Shown piece after piece: positions 1-24,254 of a stretch of DNA of 64,000 nt. Source of the DNA: Leptoclinus maculatus (Eukaryota > Chordata > Actinopteri > Perciformes > Stichaeidae); NCBI GenBank assembly GCA_032191485.1, contig JAVDOI010000010.1, forward strand, positions 20,946,661-21,010,660, in the 5' to 3' direction. Below the pieces are notes generated by a model. That model saw only the letters and a list, made by a program, of their open reading frames with translations, was not told the DNA's origin and searched no databases. The position numbers were made by a program, and so were the translations under genes. The stretch's first letter is position 1. Each line of letters starts with the position of its first letter.

Positions 1-1315
1 GTTGGGGTTGTGTTTATGCTAGTAGCGGCTAACGTAGTCTGGAGCCTCCAGCGGAGAGGACGAGTATCCTACACAGGTCTGGTGGGCTCAGGTCCTTCTG
101 AGCTCATTCCATAGTCTCAGTTTATCAGACTTTGCAGCTCCCACTAGGCTTTATACAACTATTTCACATATACAGTAGTGCTCCTGAACAAATGGCCCTG
201 TTTTAGTTCACAATATGATGGCAGAAATGGTTGATAGTAGAATCCTATAGAGCATATTTTAAGTCCCTTAACTGGTCCCACAAACACTAAAGGGACCAAA
301 CTAACTCCAATGATAACACCACACACCTTTAGAGCAGCCATGTTGGTCATCATTGTGAGCTCGTGGGTCCAATATTAATACCAGAGGAGGGAGTCGGCCC
401 TATACTGGATGTGCTATGGTGCAAAATGTACGTTTCTAATGATGATCTGTAGATGCTTGAGCTTGTCCAGGAAGATCAGTGCCCTAATTCTACTTACTGA
501 AACCCCCACATGGTGTAGAGGCTGTCCCACTTGTTTCCTCTCCATATGAATGTGGATAAAATGATAAAATTGTCTCAAATATGATTTATATGTATGACAA
601 AGAATGAATAATCCAGAGGGTCATCTGCATTTATTTATTAAAACGTTTTTTTCCACTGCGGCCAGAATTCACTGGATCACATCCATAAAGTGCGTCACTG
701 TCTCCGTGGTGACTATGATGCTCCCCTACTAGCTTATTAAGATTTAGATTTATCGGACGGAGGCTGTTGATACGTGGCTGGAGCCCACATGGAGCCCCAA
801 GCGTTAAAATTAGGGACATTAGGAAATCAAAGTGTCAGAATCACACATGAATTGTGAAAAACGTGGAGCCTTGATGAACCGGATGCTGCGTATCCATACT
901 TTGATATTTTTGACAGCACTCGTTCCAGAGCATTGCTCCCTGATCATCACCAAGACTGACATGTGAATATATTCAGCTCTCCCAGTCTTCCACCCTGTGT
1001 GTCTACAGAGCCATGCGTAGGGTTGGATGTTACGTACACGATCGATTCTAGTCCTGATTCTGCTGGTTTAAATCGGGTTCTTATCACTTCCTGTTTCAGT
1101 TTCTCTTCACATCCCGTTTGGGGAGAAAACTAAATGGAACTTCAAAACACAGTTCTTATTTTGAGCAGATTTAGGCTGCTGCCAAGAGACGTTTGATCCT
1201 TGAGGGAGCTGAGGCAGTACTTCCTGTTTAGATCATTATTATTATTATTATTATTGCACACACAAACAGTATTTCTTGAGTCTCTTGTGACGCCGTGTGT
1301 GTATATCTGCCACAG
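1..1315 (+). other. chd7 intron (5' part of gene lies outside window)
   Basis: The first recognisable chd7 exon opens at a CACAG acceptor ending at 1315, so this stretch is inferred to be the preceding intron. I see no exon, RNA gene or clear repeat in it. There is a short ATT-repeat run near 1234-1254. Short open frames on both strands show no family similarity. Confidence 0.6.
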
Positions 1316-10184
<8,869 letters not shown>

Positions 10185-10875
10185 AATAAAAACACAAAAC
10201 TGACTGGCCTTTACATTTCCTCTCCTCCCCCTCGCCACGTTTACACGCCTCCACCAGAAATACCCAAACTATTACCAATCCTGTTTTTTTTGTTTTTTCC
10301 TCCTTTTACATTGTCGTTGATTTCTCACTATTTGTTGTTACTTTTTTCCCAGCAGGTATATTTACTACGCGTCAGAGAGAACGAGGTGTGTGTGTGTGTT
10401 AACTTAAATCTCTCTGATCGATAGTGTAGTCAGGGAAAAGTCCTCTGAGCTCCTCCTGTGTGCACTGTGAACGGTGCAGCCCCGCCCTCCTCTCCCACAA
10501 TCCTTCAGATAGGACTCCACAAAGTTCCAGTAGTGCATTTATTATTATTATTATTATTATTGCTGCTTTCAGCTCTCAAATCTTTATTTTTGCTTCCCTT
10601 GTCTGGACTGTTTTGTTGTTGGCAGCATTCTTTCTAACATCAGTTCTCAAAACAGCCCCAGCTGTCTGTCTGACAAAGCTGCTGCAAAAGGAATTGTGGG
10701 TAATGGAGTTGAGTTGAGCTGTTGTTTCACAGCAGACTGTTTTTTTTGTTTTTTTTTCTAGTTCTCACATATCAGACCAGGTAGACTCTGAGGAGGAGAA
10801 GCGGACTGGACTAGAACTCAGTGTCACGCACACACACACACACAGAAACACACACGCACACACACACACACACAG

Positions 10876-10909
<34 letters not shown>

Positions 10910-11965
10910 GACCACAGCATACTTGATCATTAGCTGCACCCACTCGCACATTCAAATGTCCATCACTACACGCACACACACACACACACACTAACCCCCG
11001 AAAGCCCTCTCTGTCATGTGACTGTTTAGTGGGAGGACTGGTCCCCCACAGCTGTTTTCCTTTGAGAGTGTGGATGCACACTGAACCAATACTGTTAAAC
11101 CAGTCCCACACTGTTTGAATGCCAGTCTTTGAGTCTTTCCACTGCCACGTCTGAATCCTGTGTCTCTCTCTTCAAGGCGGCTGGTTTTGTGCTCAGGAGG
11201 GGGCAGGCGGGCTGGGTCTGCCCCCGATTGGGCCTTTCCATCGGTCCCCGTTTGGAGTTTTTATTTTCTGTGAATGGATTCGTAGCGGTGATCCACACAG
11301 GGATGTGATGTTTCAGGTTTATTCTTTAAAGGGGGTGAGGGGGGGCACATGCAATGTTTGTTTTTTGTTTGGAGGTTTTTTTCCCGGTCGCTGCCACATT
11401 AAGAATCCTTTGTTTTTATTATCTTTTCATTTTTCTTCATGTCCCAGTAGTTTCAGACCAAGTGCTGCTCCCTAGTGACCTTCTCTTAAGACTGTTTCTC
11501 TAGTCACACACACTGACACCAGGCCTGGCCAGAACACCACTGAGACACACTTTTCAACCGAGTTGGAAATTCACAAAGTTTCCACATGAAGTCCAACTCG
11601 AGTTTTAAACGCTTGAGAAGCACAGGCGGCGCCCCATTCGTTTCTGGTTTTTCCCCCCCGAGGCCAGTTCAAGTGTCCGAGGCGAATCGAGCGCCGCGAG
11701 TGGTTCAAATATTATAAAGTCCATTCAAATACACACACACACACACACACACTGTGGCCAGGTCATGTTAACATTTGCTATCACAGCCAGCCCAGCAGAT
11801 GCAGAGAGAGGGAGAGAGAAAAAAGAGGGACGGAGGGGGAGAGATGAGTTTTTTTGCTGTCTGGAAGACGCCTTCCCCTTCAAGTTCCTCGTTCTCCCGT
11901 CTAATGCTGAGACAGCAATAACCAAGGCAGCTTTTGAATGTTCCAACATCACTCTCCCAACACAC

Positions 11966-12001
<36 letters not shown>

Positions 12002-12385
12002 TATGAATAACCACAAGTGTCGTATGAATAGAAAAAAACTAAACAAAAAACTGTAAATGAAGACAAATAAGTACTGCAATCAATTTTGTCTCACTCTGTT
12101 CCTGTTGATGCACTGGTGTTAAAGAGTTAAAATAATCAGGTACCTTTATTACTTAGCTACTTTTTCTTGAAAAACAATGGACTTTTTGTTACTTTTAGCC
12201 AGCAAGCTGAAGAGCATTACCTCAAAATTCTTATCTAGCCTTGAAGTTTACAGACATACCATGTAAATGTTTTTTTTTTCTTCTTTTTTTGATGTTTGTC
12301 TTTTTGTTTTTTGTTTTTTGGAGACATCATGTATGATGAATTGTAGCTATGATGCTTTTAATAAAAGTGAATCATGATACTCGCC
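10185..12385 (+). other. chd7: probable chd7 3'UTR
   Basis: The stop codon at 10182-10184 is followed almost immediately by an AATAAA (10185-10190), which is too close to be the main signal. The next 2.2 kb contain no gene and hold CA repeats (10826-10905, 10971-10991, 11731-11752, 11963-11999), T-runs and an AATAAA at 12360-12365 in an AT-rich context that would suit a terminal polyadenylation site. The transcript end is inferred; an hAT element begins 170 bp further on. Confidence 0.55.
12360..12365 (+). terminator. candidate chd7 polyadenylation signal
   Basis: AATAAA preceded by GATGCTTTT and followed within about 30 bases by AT-rich sequence. It is the last canonical hexamer before the unrelated transposon sequence at 12559. 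Confidence 0.45.
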
Positions 12386-12558
12386 TAGGAAACCAAACCT
12401 CCGCTTTGCATCTTATTTGTTTCAGCCCTCTCTACTTTGATTCCTGTGCTTGTTTCCACCATGAGGTCAGACTCAAGTGAAAGCAGCTTTGGTGCTGGTC
12501 TACTGTGTGTACTTATGGTCCCACTGGACATGCAGGTTTGTTGGAGGAAGGTACTGAA

Positions 12559-13765
12559 CAGTGGCGGCTGGTGGAAAATGTTCTTGGTAGGGCTGTGCCA
12601 CATCCAATCAATTTCAGCAAACATCCCAGAATGATTTAATGCAAACAAATTAAGGTATCAAACACGCATTACTACTTTGCAGTTAAATATTTAACATTTA
12701 TTCCAACACGAAAAAAAGCAGTAAATAACACTTTCACAAACACGTCAGGACATCTTATTTTAGTCACCCTCACAGGGAATTCAGTATAATATAATGTATA
12801 TAACATATAATAATATTCTGTATAATATAATAATATATATATATATCATATAATATTCTGTATATTATAATAATATATATATCATATAATATTCTGTATA
12901 ATATAATAATATATATATATATCATATAATAATATTCACTATAATATAAAACACACACACACACACACACACACGCATATATATATATATATATATATAA
13001 TAATATATATATATATATATAACTATATATCCATTTCTCAGACAGGTGCTTCATGTCCCTCACTCCCTAACTGTCCATGCTGGTTCTGTCCCCGTTGTTT
13101 TAAAAAGATAAATAAGTTATTATCATGACGTCATCCAGCTAGTCAAACCTGTCTGGTGTACAGCTAGTAGAGAAGCTTCATGTACTGCTTCTCTTTCCTG
13201 CTAGTCTGCTGTCTGATTGTGAGGTCAGGCTGATCTGGGATCAACTCTTTCAGTAGTTTCTCCTCTCAGTTCTCCTCTCAAACGGGTCTTGGAGGAGTAG
13301 TGCTCACACTGGCGCTCTCCTGTAGAGACTTCTCCTGACGAGAACGCGCAGCTTGGGGCAGGAAAAAAACTGCCCCAAGCTGAATCTATTTGAGGACGCT
13401 GATTGGCTGAATTGTATGTCACTCATTTATATCTTTACTCAGCATTGGCTAAACTGCTTTATAGACCCGCCTCTTTGGGGCAGTTTTTCCAGCGCCCCAG
13501 CAGCTGAGACGTGCACACACAGAGAGGAAGAGCAGACAGGCAGAGAGGACAAGCAGGAAAAGCATATATTTACCGCAGATATCATATTTTACACATATTA
13601 CTGGGTGATTCCATGTTTCAAAAACACAAATATTGACAATTTGTATAGTTTATTTTTATTTTAAATTTTATTTTTATTTATATTTTTAATTTTATTTTTA
13701 TTTTTATTTTTTGTAGCTCTAGGGGGGGCGGCGCCCTAGCGCCCTCTATGGACCAGCCGCCACTG
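12559..13765. mobile_element. non-autonomous hAT-type element, 8-bp target duplication GTACTGAA
   Basis: The ends are CAGTGGCGGCTGGT and its inverted copy ACCAGCCGCCACTG. Perfect 8-bp direct repeats GTACTGAA lie at 12551-12558 and 13766-13773, the hAT signature. The 1.2-kb interior has no transposase. It holds a 250-bp TA/TATA block (12785-13035) with repeated sub-units, and a perfect 13-bp stem-loop (CAGCTTGGGGCAG at 13349, its complement at 13370) that may be a subterminal site. Confidence 0.9.
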
Positions 13766-13924
13766 GTACTGAATATCAATATACCTTATTTCACTCAATA
13801 CTTAAGATGGTTATAAGTAAAAAAAAAAAAAAAGCCTGATTACATTAACATACCAATAAAATAATCTAAGTTTAAGGTCCAGTTTAAAACAACTGAGCAA
13901 ATGTGGCTTTTATTAAAGAAGCAG

Positions 13925-14164
13925 TTAAAGGGACAGTTCACCACGAAATCAAAAATGCACACACACCTGTAGTGCTAATTAATAATTTAGATTGTTGTGT
14001 TGGCGATATCAGCCGTAGAGAAGTCTGCCTCTTCCTCTAATATATTAGGACTAGATGGTACTCGGCTTGTGGTGCTCAGAGCGCCAAAAAAGAACCCAAT
14101 ACACTTAAACTCCAGAGCAAATTCTCTTTCCAGAAATCAGAGTTTTTTGTGAACTGTCCCTTTA
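13925..14164. mobile_element. TTAA-flanked MITE (GGGACAGTTCAC ends)
   Basis: It begins TTAAAGGGACAGTTCACC and ends GTGAACTGTCCCTTTA, so the ends are inverted repeats. The TTAA at the left suggests a piggyBac-like or Kolobok-like target. The interior resembles a very common fish MITE (from memory; search not run). The right TTAA is not intact because an hAT element is inserted at that edge (14166). Confidence 0.75.
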
Positions 14165-14165
14165 C

Positions 14166-14983
14166 CAGTGGCGGGCCGTCAGGTCCTGCAAAGCCTTCTC
14201 TGCTGGCCTAAACAGAATCACAAAAAAATATATATATATATATTTTTTTTTTATGCATTATTTATACAAATATTTTTCCCATTATCTTTTCTCATTGCAC
14301 AGCTACTGTCTTCCTCTGTTGCTCTGCTTCCAGTGCAGCTTGTTTTAAGTAGAGCTTTTATCCAATCAGATTTCACCTCTATGTCTCTAGGTAGAAGAGA
14401 GGCCCGAGGCCTGCAGACTCACAAGTGAATCCATGTGTAGTTTAAGTGAATGGGGACGATATTGTTGATTGTCATAGTGTTCAACCAATCAGATCTTTAG
14501 TTTGACATGTTGGGCGTATTCTTTGAGTGTCAGCAGCCGCTACCCCCATACTTGCCGGCCTACACCTACGTCATCATTACATGTCCATGTGGAGCTCTGC
14601 CGCGAAGTGCAGGGTGTGCTGTGATTGGTCAGTGGGCAAGAAACTTAACAGCAGAGTACCACACACCATGACACGGGGCTGAGACGAGGAAAGAGATTGC
14701 AGAGCAGTACGTTTGAGGGATGAAGGTGGGTCCCACAGCCAAACTAGCTGAGAACCACTGTCCTACATGAGCACAGAAAACATATTTTCCTGAATTTAAG
14801 CTTTTGCATTTTCCAAATGCTCTAGCGTTATTCAAACGTATTGTAAGCCTTAATAAGAGTACGTACATAGTTACAGCCTTAGAAATGAATAATAGCTGTG
14901 GCGCCATCATGTGGTTATAAGGTGGTATTTCAGCTGCATGACAGCAGTGAAGGCCTGGGTATAAAATGCACGGCCTGCCACTG
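14166..14983. mobile_element. non-autonomous hAT-type element inserted at the edge of a MITE
   Basis: The ends are CAGTGGCGGGCCGT and ACGGCCTGCCACTG. The flanking 8-mers are CCCTTTAC (14158-14165) and CCCTTTAG (14984-14991), 7 of 8 identical. It lies immediately after the MITE at 13925-14164, so it landed in the MITE terminus. The 818-bp interior contains no transposase. Confidence 0.85.
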
Positions 14984-14991
14984 CCCTTTAG

Positions 14992-16480
14992 ATCTCTGGA
15001 AAACGCTCGTGGACTTTGAGATTAAAGAAGTTATGTTTACATTCAGTGTCTTACCAAATGATGTAGTGTGTATGTATCATTCATCACACTATATTACCTG
15101 CATTTACTTCCTCATTAAACATTGGCTAAAACGCTTTTTGGAAGAATTTGCAACCTACATTTTACATCCACTTTGTTTTGTACCGCTCTTTCTTTCTTTC
15201 TTGCCTTTGTTGAATGTTGGAGGAACCATTGGTAGGACTGTGTATCACCTCGACTCTTGTAGACTAAACCGACTGGGCTTGATTCTGCCTGAGGCTGCCA
15301 CACACTGCCAACCTTCTACACTTATCTATCATATATGACAGACAATTTGCAAATCCTCACATTTTAGGAGCTGAAATCATAAAGTGTTTGGCATTTTTTT
15401 GGAAGGATATGTTGTATCTGTTTCCACACACATAAACACGCTTAAATAACAGGCAGAGCAAGTGCGAGACCGCCGTTCGAGTCCCGTGCTAAACAAAAAA
15501 ATATTCTTTGTCAAATGACTCGTCCGTCATTCGGTTAGTCAAGTTAACGTCAATCATGCTATTTTTCTCTAAATCTAACCAGGTGGATTTGTTGCCTCCA
15601 CTTCCTGTGAAGACGGAAGTTTATTTTGAAAAGACACAGTGTAACGAGATAAACTGACTCAAAACTGTGAACCTAGAGTCATAGTTTGAACCTTAGGGCC
15701 ACTGACCAACGGTTTGCTTTTGGAGTTGGGTGTGACAACGTGTTGAAGGACGTTTTATAGATGGTGTAAATACAACTTGTGCTGTATGTTACAGTGGTCT
15801 TAAGAGGCCCGTTAGCGGCCCCTAGAGGCCTCTGTGATCATTGCGTATAACAGGAGTAGCCAGAGTGAATAAACCAACGATCTGATGAGATGTTTTGTTC
15901 ATTAAACAGTATGCAATGTGCGTCGGCATTAAAGAGAAAACAGAGAGGTGTTGACACTGTGTGTGAGAGTGAAAAAGAGGGAGAGAGACATCCGTCAGAA
16001 ATGGCCTCTCTCCCACTGGAGCTGCTGACAAAACACAAACTGACAGCCGCGCGCGCGTGCGTGCGTGTGTGTTCTTTTCTTGTGCCACCAGAATAAAACT
16101 AAACTGTATGTTGCATTCAAAGACACAGTGAGATATCTGTACATACACATAATGTAGGAAATGTTTCGATATACTTTGTAGAAGCTCACAAGCAATCGTC
16201 AGACTCTATGTAAAACTCTACTCCAAAAAATGTATATGTACAGTAACGTCTGTTGAACAGTACGTTTCGAATGCAACAAAATCTATCCTGATATTGTGGA
16301 AAAATAAGTCGCAACATAAAGATTGATGCACTTACTACTCTTCTCACACCAACAATCCAAAAATAGAAGCCCTAAGTCAACATAGACTCCATCTTGGTGT
16401 TAGACAAGAGAAACACTTCATGCTTTGGTGCTTTCATGCTCATGTGGTCCCCCCTCTCACTTTGCTCCCACCTAGTGCAT
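14992..16480. other. intergenic, no gene recognised
   Basis: No family similarity is visible in any frame. At 15460-15490 there is a tRNA-like B-box (GTTCGAGTCCC) without a convincing A-box or cloverleaf, possibly a SINE remnant. A 146-codon open frame at 14898-15338 begins inside the hAT element and resembles nothing known. Confidence 0.4.
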
Positions 16481-16670
16481 TGAGTTACATTCTCAATGTC
16501 AGCATGCTAACATGCTCACAATGTCAATGCTAACATGCTGAGGTTAAACAGGTATACTGTTTACCGTGTTCACATCTTAGGTTAGCATGTTAGCATATTA
16601 GTTTAGCATGCGTACATTTGCTTATCAGCATAAAACACAAAGTATAGTTGAGGTGAATGTTTAGTTTGGA
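16480..16670. repeat. dispersed repeat with GCTAACATGCT motifs, copy 1
   Basis: Rich in GCTAACATGCT/AGCATGTTAGC words followed by TTTGCTTATCAGCATAAAACA. The same order of words occurs at 21640-21870, which shows a dispersed family. It is a widespread unclassified repeat in fish genomes (from memory). Confidence 0.6.
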
Positions 16671-17199
16671 AGTTGAATTTGGTCAAAAACAAAGTATCCA
16701 GTTGGACAAATGAACAGCTCCGTAACTGAAAAAATTAGGATACAGGCCAATAAGCCGTCAGGCATCAGCAGGACGAATGGGAACACTGTGGGGTCCTGAC
16801 ATTCAGTACAACTAGCGTTATGTGTGCAGCGAGCATTTTGTCCAAATGTCAGTTTTAGGCTAACTATATTTCCGTAAACTAAGCTAATGCATTTTGACAA
16901 TATGATACTTGTGTTATAGCATAATATTGATAAATCAGAAAGCTATTCAGTATGATGTTTGCAAGTGCCTTAGCTAAAATGTAGCTAATATTAGCTAGCT
17001 AACAGCTTGCTAACTTGTCCCGTCATCATTTTGCACCCCTGGTAGACATAGGGTGCTAAAATAATCCTTTGACGAGCTGAAATCTGATGTTTTTAGCTAG
17101 CTAGAGGCCTTTCGTTAGCGTTTCAGCCCTTCACGGCACCATAAGAGCGATATCATAATTTTGAATGAGTAGCTCAGTGGTATTCCGCCCTAAAGCATA

Positions 17200-17475
17200 C
17201 CCTGCTTTATGGTCTATTGACTCTAAATGGACCATCATTTACTAAATGAACATCATGCTGTATTGAAGAAGACTTGAAACTAGAGATTGAGACCATAAAC
17301 TCATGTTTACAATGTTTACTGAGGTAATAAATCAAGAGAGAAGTAGAGTCATTTTCTCATAGACTTCTATACAACCAGAGGAGTCGCCCTCTGGTGGTCA
17401 GTAGAGAGAATGCAGGTTTAACACATGAAGCATTGGCTTCACTTTTCAGAACCGGAGGTTGCTGCCTGGATGACA
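17200..17475. repeat. probable dispersed fish repeat (GAGGAGTCGCCCTCTGGTGG type)
   Basis: The stretch around ACTTCTATACAACCAGAGGA, GTCGCCCTCTGGTGGTCAG and CTTCACTTTTCAGAACCGGA matches a frequently seen teleost interspersed repeat from memory. No ends or target duplications could be defined. Confidence 0.45.
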
Positions 17476-17611
17476 CTTAAACTACTGCACCTTTAAAAGA
17501 CGGACCGGCAGCATGTACTGAATGGAGGTCCATAGAATGTCCTCACATGAATGGTAATACCAATATATGTGTGAGAGAGGGTGTTTACTCCAGCAGACAG
17601 TAGAGAGAGGT

Positions 17612-17738
<127 letters not shown>

Positions 17739-17820
17739 CAGACGTCTGGCCTAATCGCGTTGTTGGAGGAAGTGGGACGTGAAATCCATCAGCCGCCACA
17801 CACACACACACACACACACT

Positions 17821-20094
<2,274 letters not shown>

Positions 20095-20518
20095 TGCACT
20101 GTCCCTACACACTCGTGTCCAGATGAATCTCTCTCCACTCGGCTGGATGTGTCACTTCCTGCTCTCTGCCGTTGTCATGGAGAGTTCAAGGCTCCAGCGA
20201 TAAAGAGCCATCTGCCGTCAGCATGACCACCTACAGCCCGGCCGCAGTCACGGCAACCGTGATTGATAGCCCCGAGAGAGAGAGAGAGAGAGATGAGGAG
20301 GAGGAGGAGAAGACAGGAGGAAGACAGAGGAGAATAAAGGAGGGAGGAGATGGAATAAAAGGAAGGAGGAGGAGAGAGACAGACAGGTCCAGATGTCCTC
20401 CTGTTTGCTCTGGGGTTTTAAGTCTCTCTCTGTTTCCAAGAGAGTAACTGGTAAAAACATGACATTGAGAGCCAGTGCATCAATTGCATGCACAGACACA
20501 AATGCATGCATGCACGCA

Positions 20519-20522
<4 letters not shown>

Positions 20523-20605
<83 letters not shown>
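20523..20605. repeat. CA microsatellite, about 41 units
   Basis: Begins after GCATGCATGCACGCACGCG, an alternating purine-pyrimidine run, and continues as pure CA. The whole tract is strongly Z-DNA-prone. Confidence 0.97.
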
Positions 20606-20607
<2 letters not shown>

Positions 20608-21639
20608 ACACCATAATGGAATTCATTGAACCTCACTTCCTCCTCCGGCTGAGGGGAGGAAGTATGTTTCTGCCATAATGAGAGTTTGGAAGGACAAATA
20701 AAGTCTTTCTTTCAGATTTTTTTGCCGTTTCTGGATTGGCGGTTGCTGAAGTTCTGCTTTTTGTCAGCTACAGACATCACAGTGACAGCTGGTTGAGGAG
20801 ATGTGGGAGGCTAAACCAAGGCGAAGAGTTATGTTGTTGCAGTTCTGCTGCTCACCACTAGAGGTGGGTAAGACTCGTTCAGAGGCTTCCCTTTTCTCAA
20901 GTCTACTGATGACAAACTTCTTGCCAAACAACGTTTATTTTGGACAATCCTGAAAGACCCTAGATTGTGTTAAACGAAAATGACAACATATTTCTACAAC
21001 TGCCTGAACACATTTCTTTCCATTGTATAAACGATACACAACTTTCTTCATCATTTGCATTGGACGTAAATTGTGTCCTGCAAACAAAATGGCCGAGAGA
21101 GGAGTTAAATGAAAAAAAAATAGGAATGTTTTGGATGAATCGTTTTCTTTTGGTTGAGTCCCTCCAGCTCTCACCAACTGTGGACAAACACGGTCTGTTT
21201 GTGCTTGTAACAGGAGTTGTTTGATGTTTATTTTCATGCAGCTCTAAGATCAACTGTCTTAAAGCTGTTCGCTTCCACACAATCAATCATGTCTTAGAGC
21301 GGTCATTCTCAAAGACTGGGTCGGTTTTATTAAGGTATTCAAGATGATATAAGGTGATGTGGAAATGGCAGATAAAATGGACGGGTACGTTCTCTCTTCT
21401 CGGGATTTACAGATGAGGCCTGCTGTGAATTGGGTCCCTGTGGTTTGTCTTAATTGGAGCATAGCCTACTGTATTTCAAGTGAAACATCAAGCGATTAGC
21501 AGAGTAATAGGCCTATGTAGTCATATTTGTTTTATGTCCAAAGCATTTTCATTCCAAACTACCTTTCCCCCTCAAGTAGGAGTAACAAGACGACAGTCTA
21601 GAGTCATGCTAGCAGCTCTGTGAGGCTGTACTGAGACGT
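20606..21639. other. intergenic, no gene recognised
   Basis: The overlapping open frames around 20935-21286 on both strands (about 85-108 codons) are in different registers, lack similarity to any family I know and have no splice context. No repeat ends are visible. Confidence 0.45.
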
Positions 21640-21870
21640 CAGCAAGCTAACATGCTCACAGCGACAATGCTAACAAGCTGGTCTTCAGCAGGTAATGCTC
21701 ACCACGTTCGCTATCTTAGTTTAGCGTGTTAGCATGCTAACATTTGCTAATTAGCACAAACCAGCTGAGGCTGATGGGAAATAGTTTTAATTATATTACA
21801 ATTCATCCTGAGGGGAACATGAACGTCTGAACCAAATTATATGTCAATCAATTAAAAAGTGGTGGACCAA
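21640..21870. repeat. dispersed repeat with GCTAACATGCT motifs, copy 2
   Basis: CAGCAAGCTAACATGCTCAC, AGCGTGTTAGCATGCTAACA and ATTCATCCTGAGGGGAACAT occur in the order typical of a widespread teleost repeat. It shares its first 150 bp of word order with 16480-16670. Confidence 0.65.
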
Positions 21871-22569
21871 CCACTGTGTGGAGCGGTGGTCCTAGCTTGG
21901 CTGTTTGTTTGCTATATGGTTTTTTTAGTTGTGCTAACAATGTTCAGATAAACTAAACCAGCCACTGATTTTGTCACATTCTAGTACACTATAACAAATG
22001 TGACTTGCATCACGTTTATTTTCATGACAATTCATGTAATGACTGTCAGCAAATGGATTTGTGAAAGAGAAAATGGATTTAATAATTTGAAATACTACCA
22101 CAACAACACTGCATTAATATATTATAATAATGATATATAGTATATTCTGTATGTAATTTATAACAGGGTTAAAAAAAACAACCTTGTTCTTAATGATTTT
22201 GTAACCTCTTGATAAATTGAATTCATTGGTTGTTAAAAACACATTCAACGTAAAGAGTAGTGTGATGTTCAGAGTTTGTTTCACGCAGCAGCCTCGCTGT
22301 CCTGCTTTGTGCTTTTAATGGGATCCACTTTAGGAGTTTCCTGTACTGATTCCCCCTGAACTGAGAAATTCCAGTAACAGACTGGTAAGATGAGCGGCCA
22401 AACCAGTCACTGAGTGCTTTCCTGGAAACATCCAGCTGCTGCAGCGCTACCACCGTTTTTTATTGTTGCGACCTTCTGAGGTGACTCATGACAATTTTAG
22501 CTGCGTTATCTCATAATTCATTTCAGATTAAAGCTTCACGCTTTTGCAATCGCTCTCAGTCACAATTGA

Positions 22570-22602
22570 ATATATATATATATACGTATATATATATATA
22601 TG

Positions 22603-22637
<35 letters not shown>
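22570..22637. repeat. TA microsatellite
   Basis: ATATAT runs with ACGTATATAT and GTATATATATAC interruptions, imperfectly palindromic. The surrounding 21871-23730 interval shows no gene. Confidence 0.9.
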
Positions 22638-23729
22638 GTAACTGTCCCTATGTGTGTATCTTGAACAGATTCATTTGATTAATTTGTAATTTATTTCTGA
22701 GGCTGATTTCATCTCATCCCATTCAGTTCATCTCCTCATCTAAATCAATAGAGATATGAATCAGCCCTGTGTGGTCTGCAGGGGGAAATCCATTTCTATG
22801 GGAGGAGATACGAGATCCTCACTGGGCCAACGTGTGTGCGTGTGCGCGTGTGTTTGTGAGAGCGGTGAAATACGACCCAGGGTGTCTGGGGTCCATCCAT
22901 TTCCAGCTGCGGCTGCTGAAGGCACTGTGTCAGCCTATCATATCGCCTAATGACTCTGAAGTCATCACTTACCTCATCCTGACATCAGGTATCGATTGGT
23001 TGACTGAGAGAGGGGTGATGGATGGAGAGATAGGGAGGCCGGACAGATGGACGGACAGCTGAAGACAGGGCTAATCTCATTAAATAATGTGTTCATTACA
23101 TATGACTCCCGCAGTGGTCTTTGAATTCAATAATCAGCATTATAGATCATAAACTGTGCTGAGTTTTCACTGTCCAGGTCGTCATGGCTGCATCCTGATC
23201 ACTGGACAGGAGTGGAGGATTCTAGATGTTGACTATGGACGTATTAAAAGATACCCCACTGATTTATTATCGCACTCTTTTAAGGTTGTCGGACTCACGA
23301 TGGATAGTTTAAATGGATGCAGTACATGCTTTTACCTTCCTTTTCTGGCACCTACACTACCCACAATGCAACTCGACCACCGACAGTATCTAACAGCTAA
23401 CAAGAGTTAAAGTTAAAGTTAGTAAGTTACAGTTAAATGAAGTTAATCTCATGTCTCTTAGGTTGAAACACGCTGGTTTCACTGCAGGTTAAAGGTCACT
23501 GAATGATTGGTGAAACACTTCCGCTTCCTTCACACAGAGAGCGAGCATTGTTTGCCACAAGTTTCAATGTTTGTATGTTTATTGATGGTAAAAACATGAC
23601 GCATACTAAACAAATATTGGTCTGATTGACCTTACGTTCTCGGACCATGGATCTCCACATCCAGTGGATAGGTGAACAAGAACGTGCAAAAGGAGCTTTT
23701 GTTCTAGTTATGGTCCGTTTTGTTTTTCA

Positions 23730-24230
23730 CATAAAGGGATAGTTTGGATGTTTAGTAGGCTGGTTGTATGAGGTTCTTCTCCGTAGTCAGTGTTTTACTA
23801 CAGTAGATGGAGTTTATAGAAACAGACAGGAGAACCAGCACAGGAGCAAAGTAATGTACTGCTGTGGACGTATTTTACACACCTGAAAATATTATTATTT
23901 TTGCTTCTTTACCTTGCGGTCAGACGGTCCTTTCTGACGGGAAACCGAAGCCGTTATCTATGATCTCTTCAAAGACAAAAGACTCCTTTGACAAAAACGC
24001 TTGCAGAACACAGGAGTTGCTGTTCTACCTCTGTTAGTTAGTTTGTGAATCCCAACTAACCCCTTAAAAAAGACCTAACAAAAACTCCTGCTGCTGGGTT
24101 AGCATGAAGTCTGATTTCATCCATCTTATTTTCCTGTCTCCTAACATTAGCCAGGAGCATGCTGAGAAGCGGAGTAGCCTAGGTCCTGACTGGGTTAGCT
24201 TAGCTTCCACCGCGGCTCCTCCTTCTGGGG
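23730..24230. repeat. probable dispersed fish repeat (AAAGGGATAGTTTGGATG type)
   Basis: Starts with AAAGGGATAGTTTGGATGTT and contains GGTTGTATGAGGTTCTTCTC and TACTACAGTAGATGGAGTTT, words I recognise as a common teleost interspersed repeat. Class and ends are not resolved. Confidence 0.45.
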
Positions 24231-24254
24231 CGGTCGACTCCTAAATGCTTGACC

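Noticed and set aside
14898..15338. 146-codon + strand open frame
   Set aside because: It starts inside an hAT element and continues into unique DNA, resembles no family, and has no recognisable promoter, splice or polyadenylation context.
15455..15495. tRNA gene suggested by GTTCGAGTCCC
   Set aside because: No matching A-box, acceptor stem or anticodon arm could be folded by eye; at best a SINE or tRNA-like remnant.
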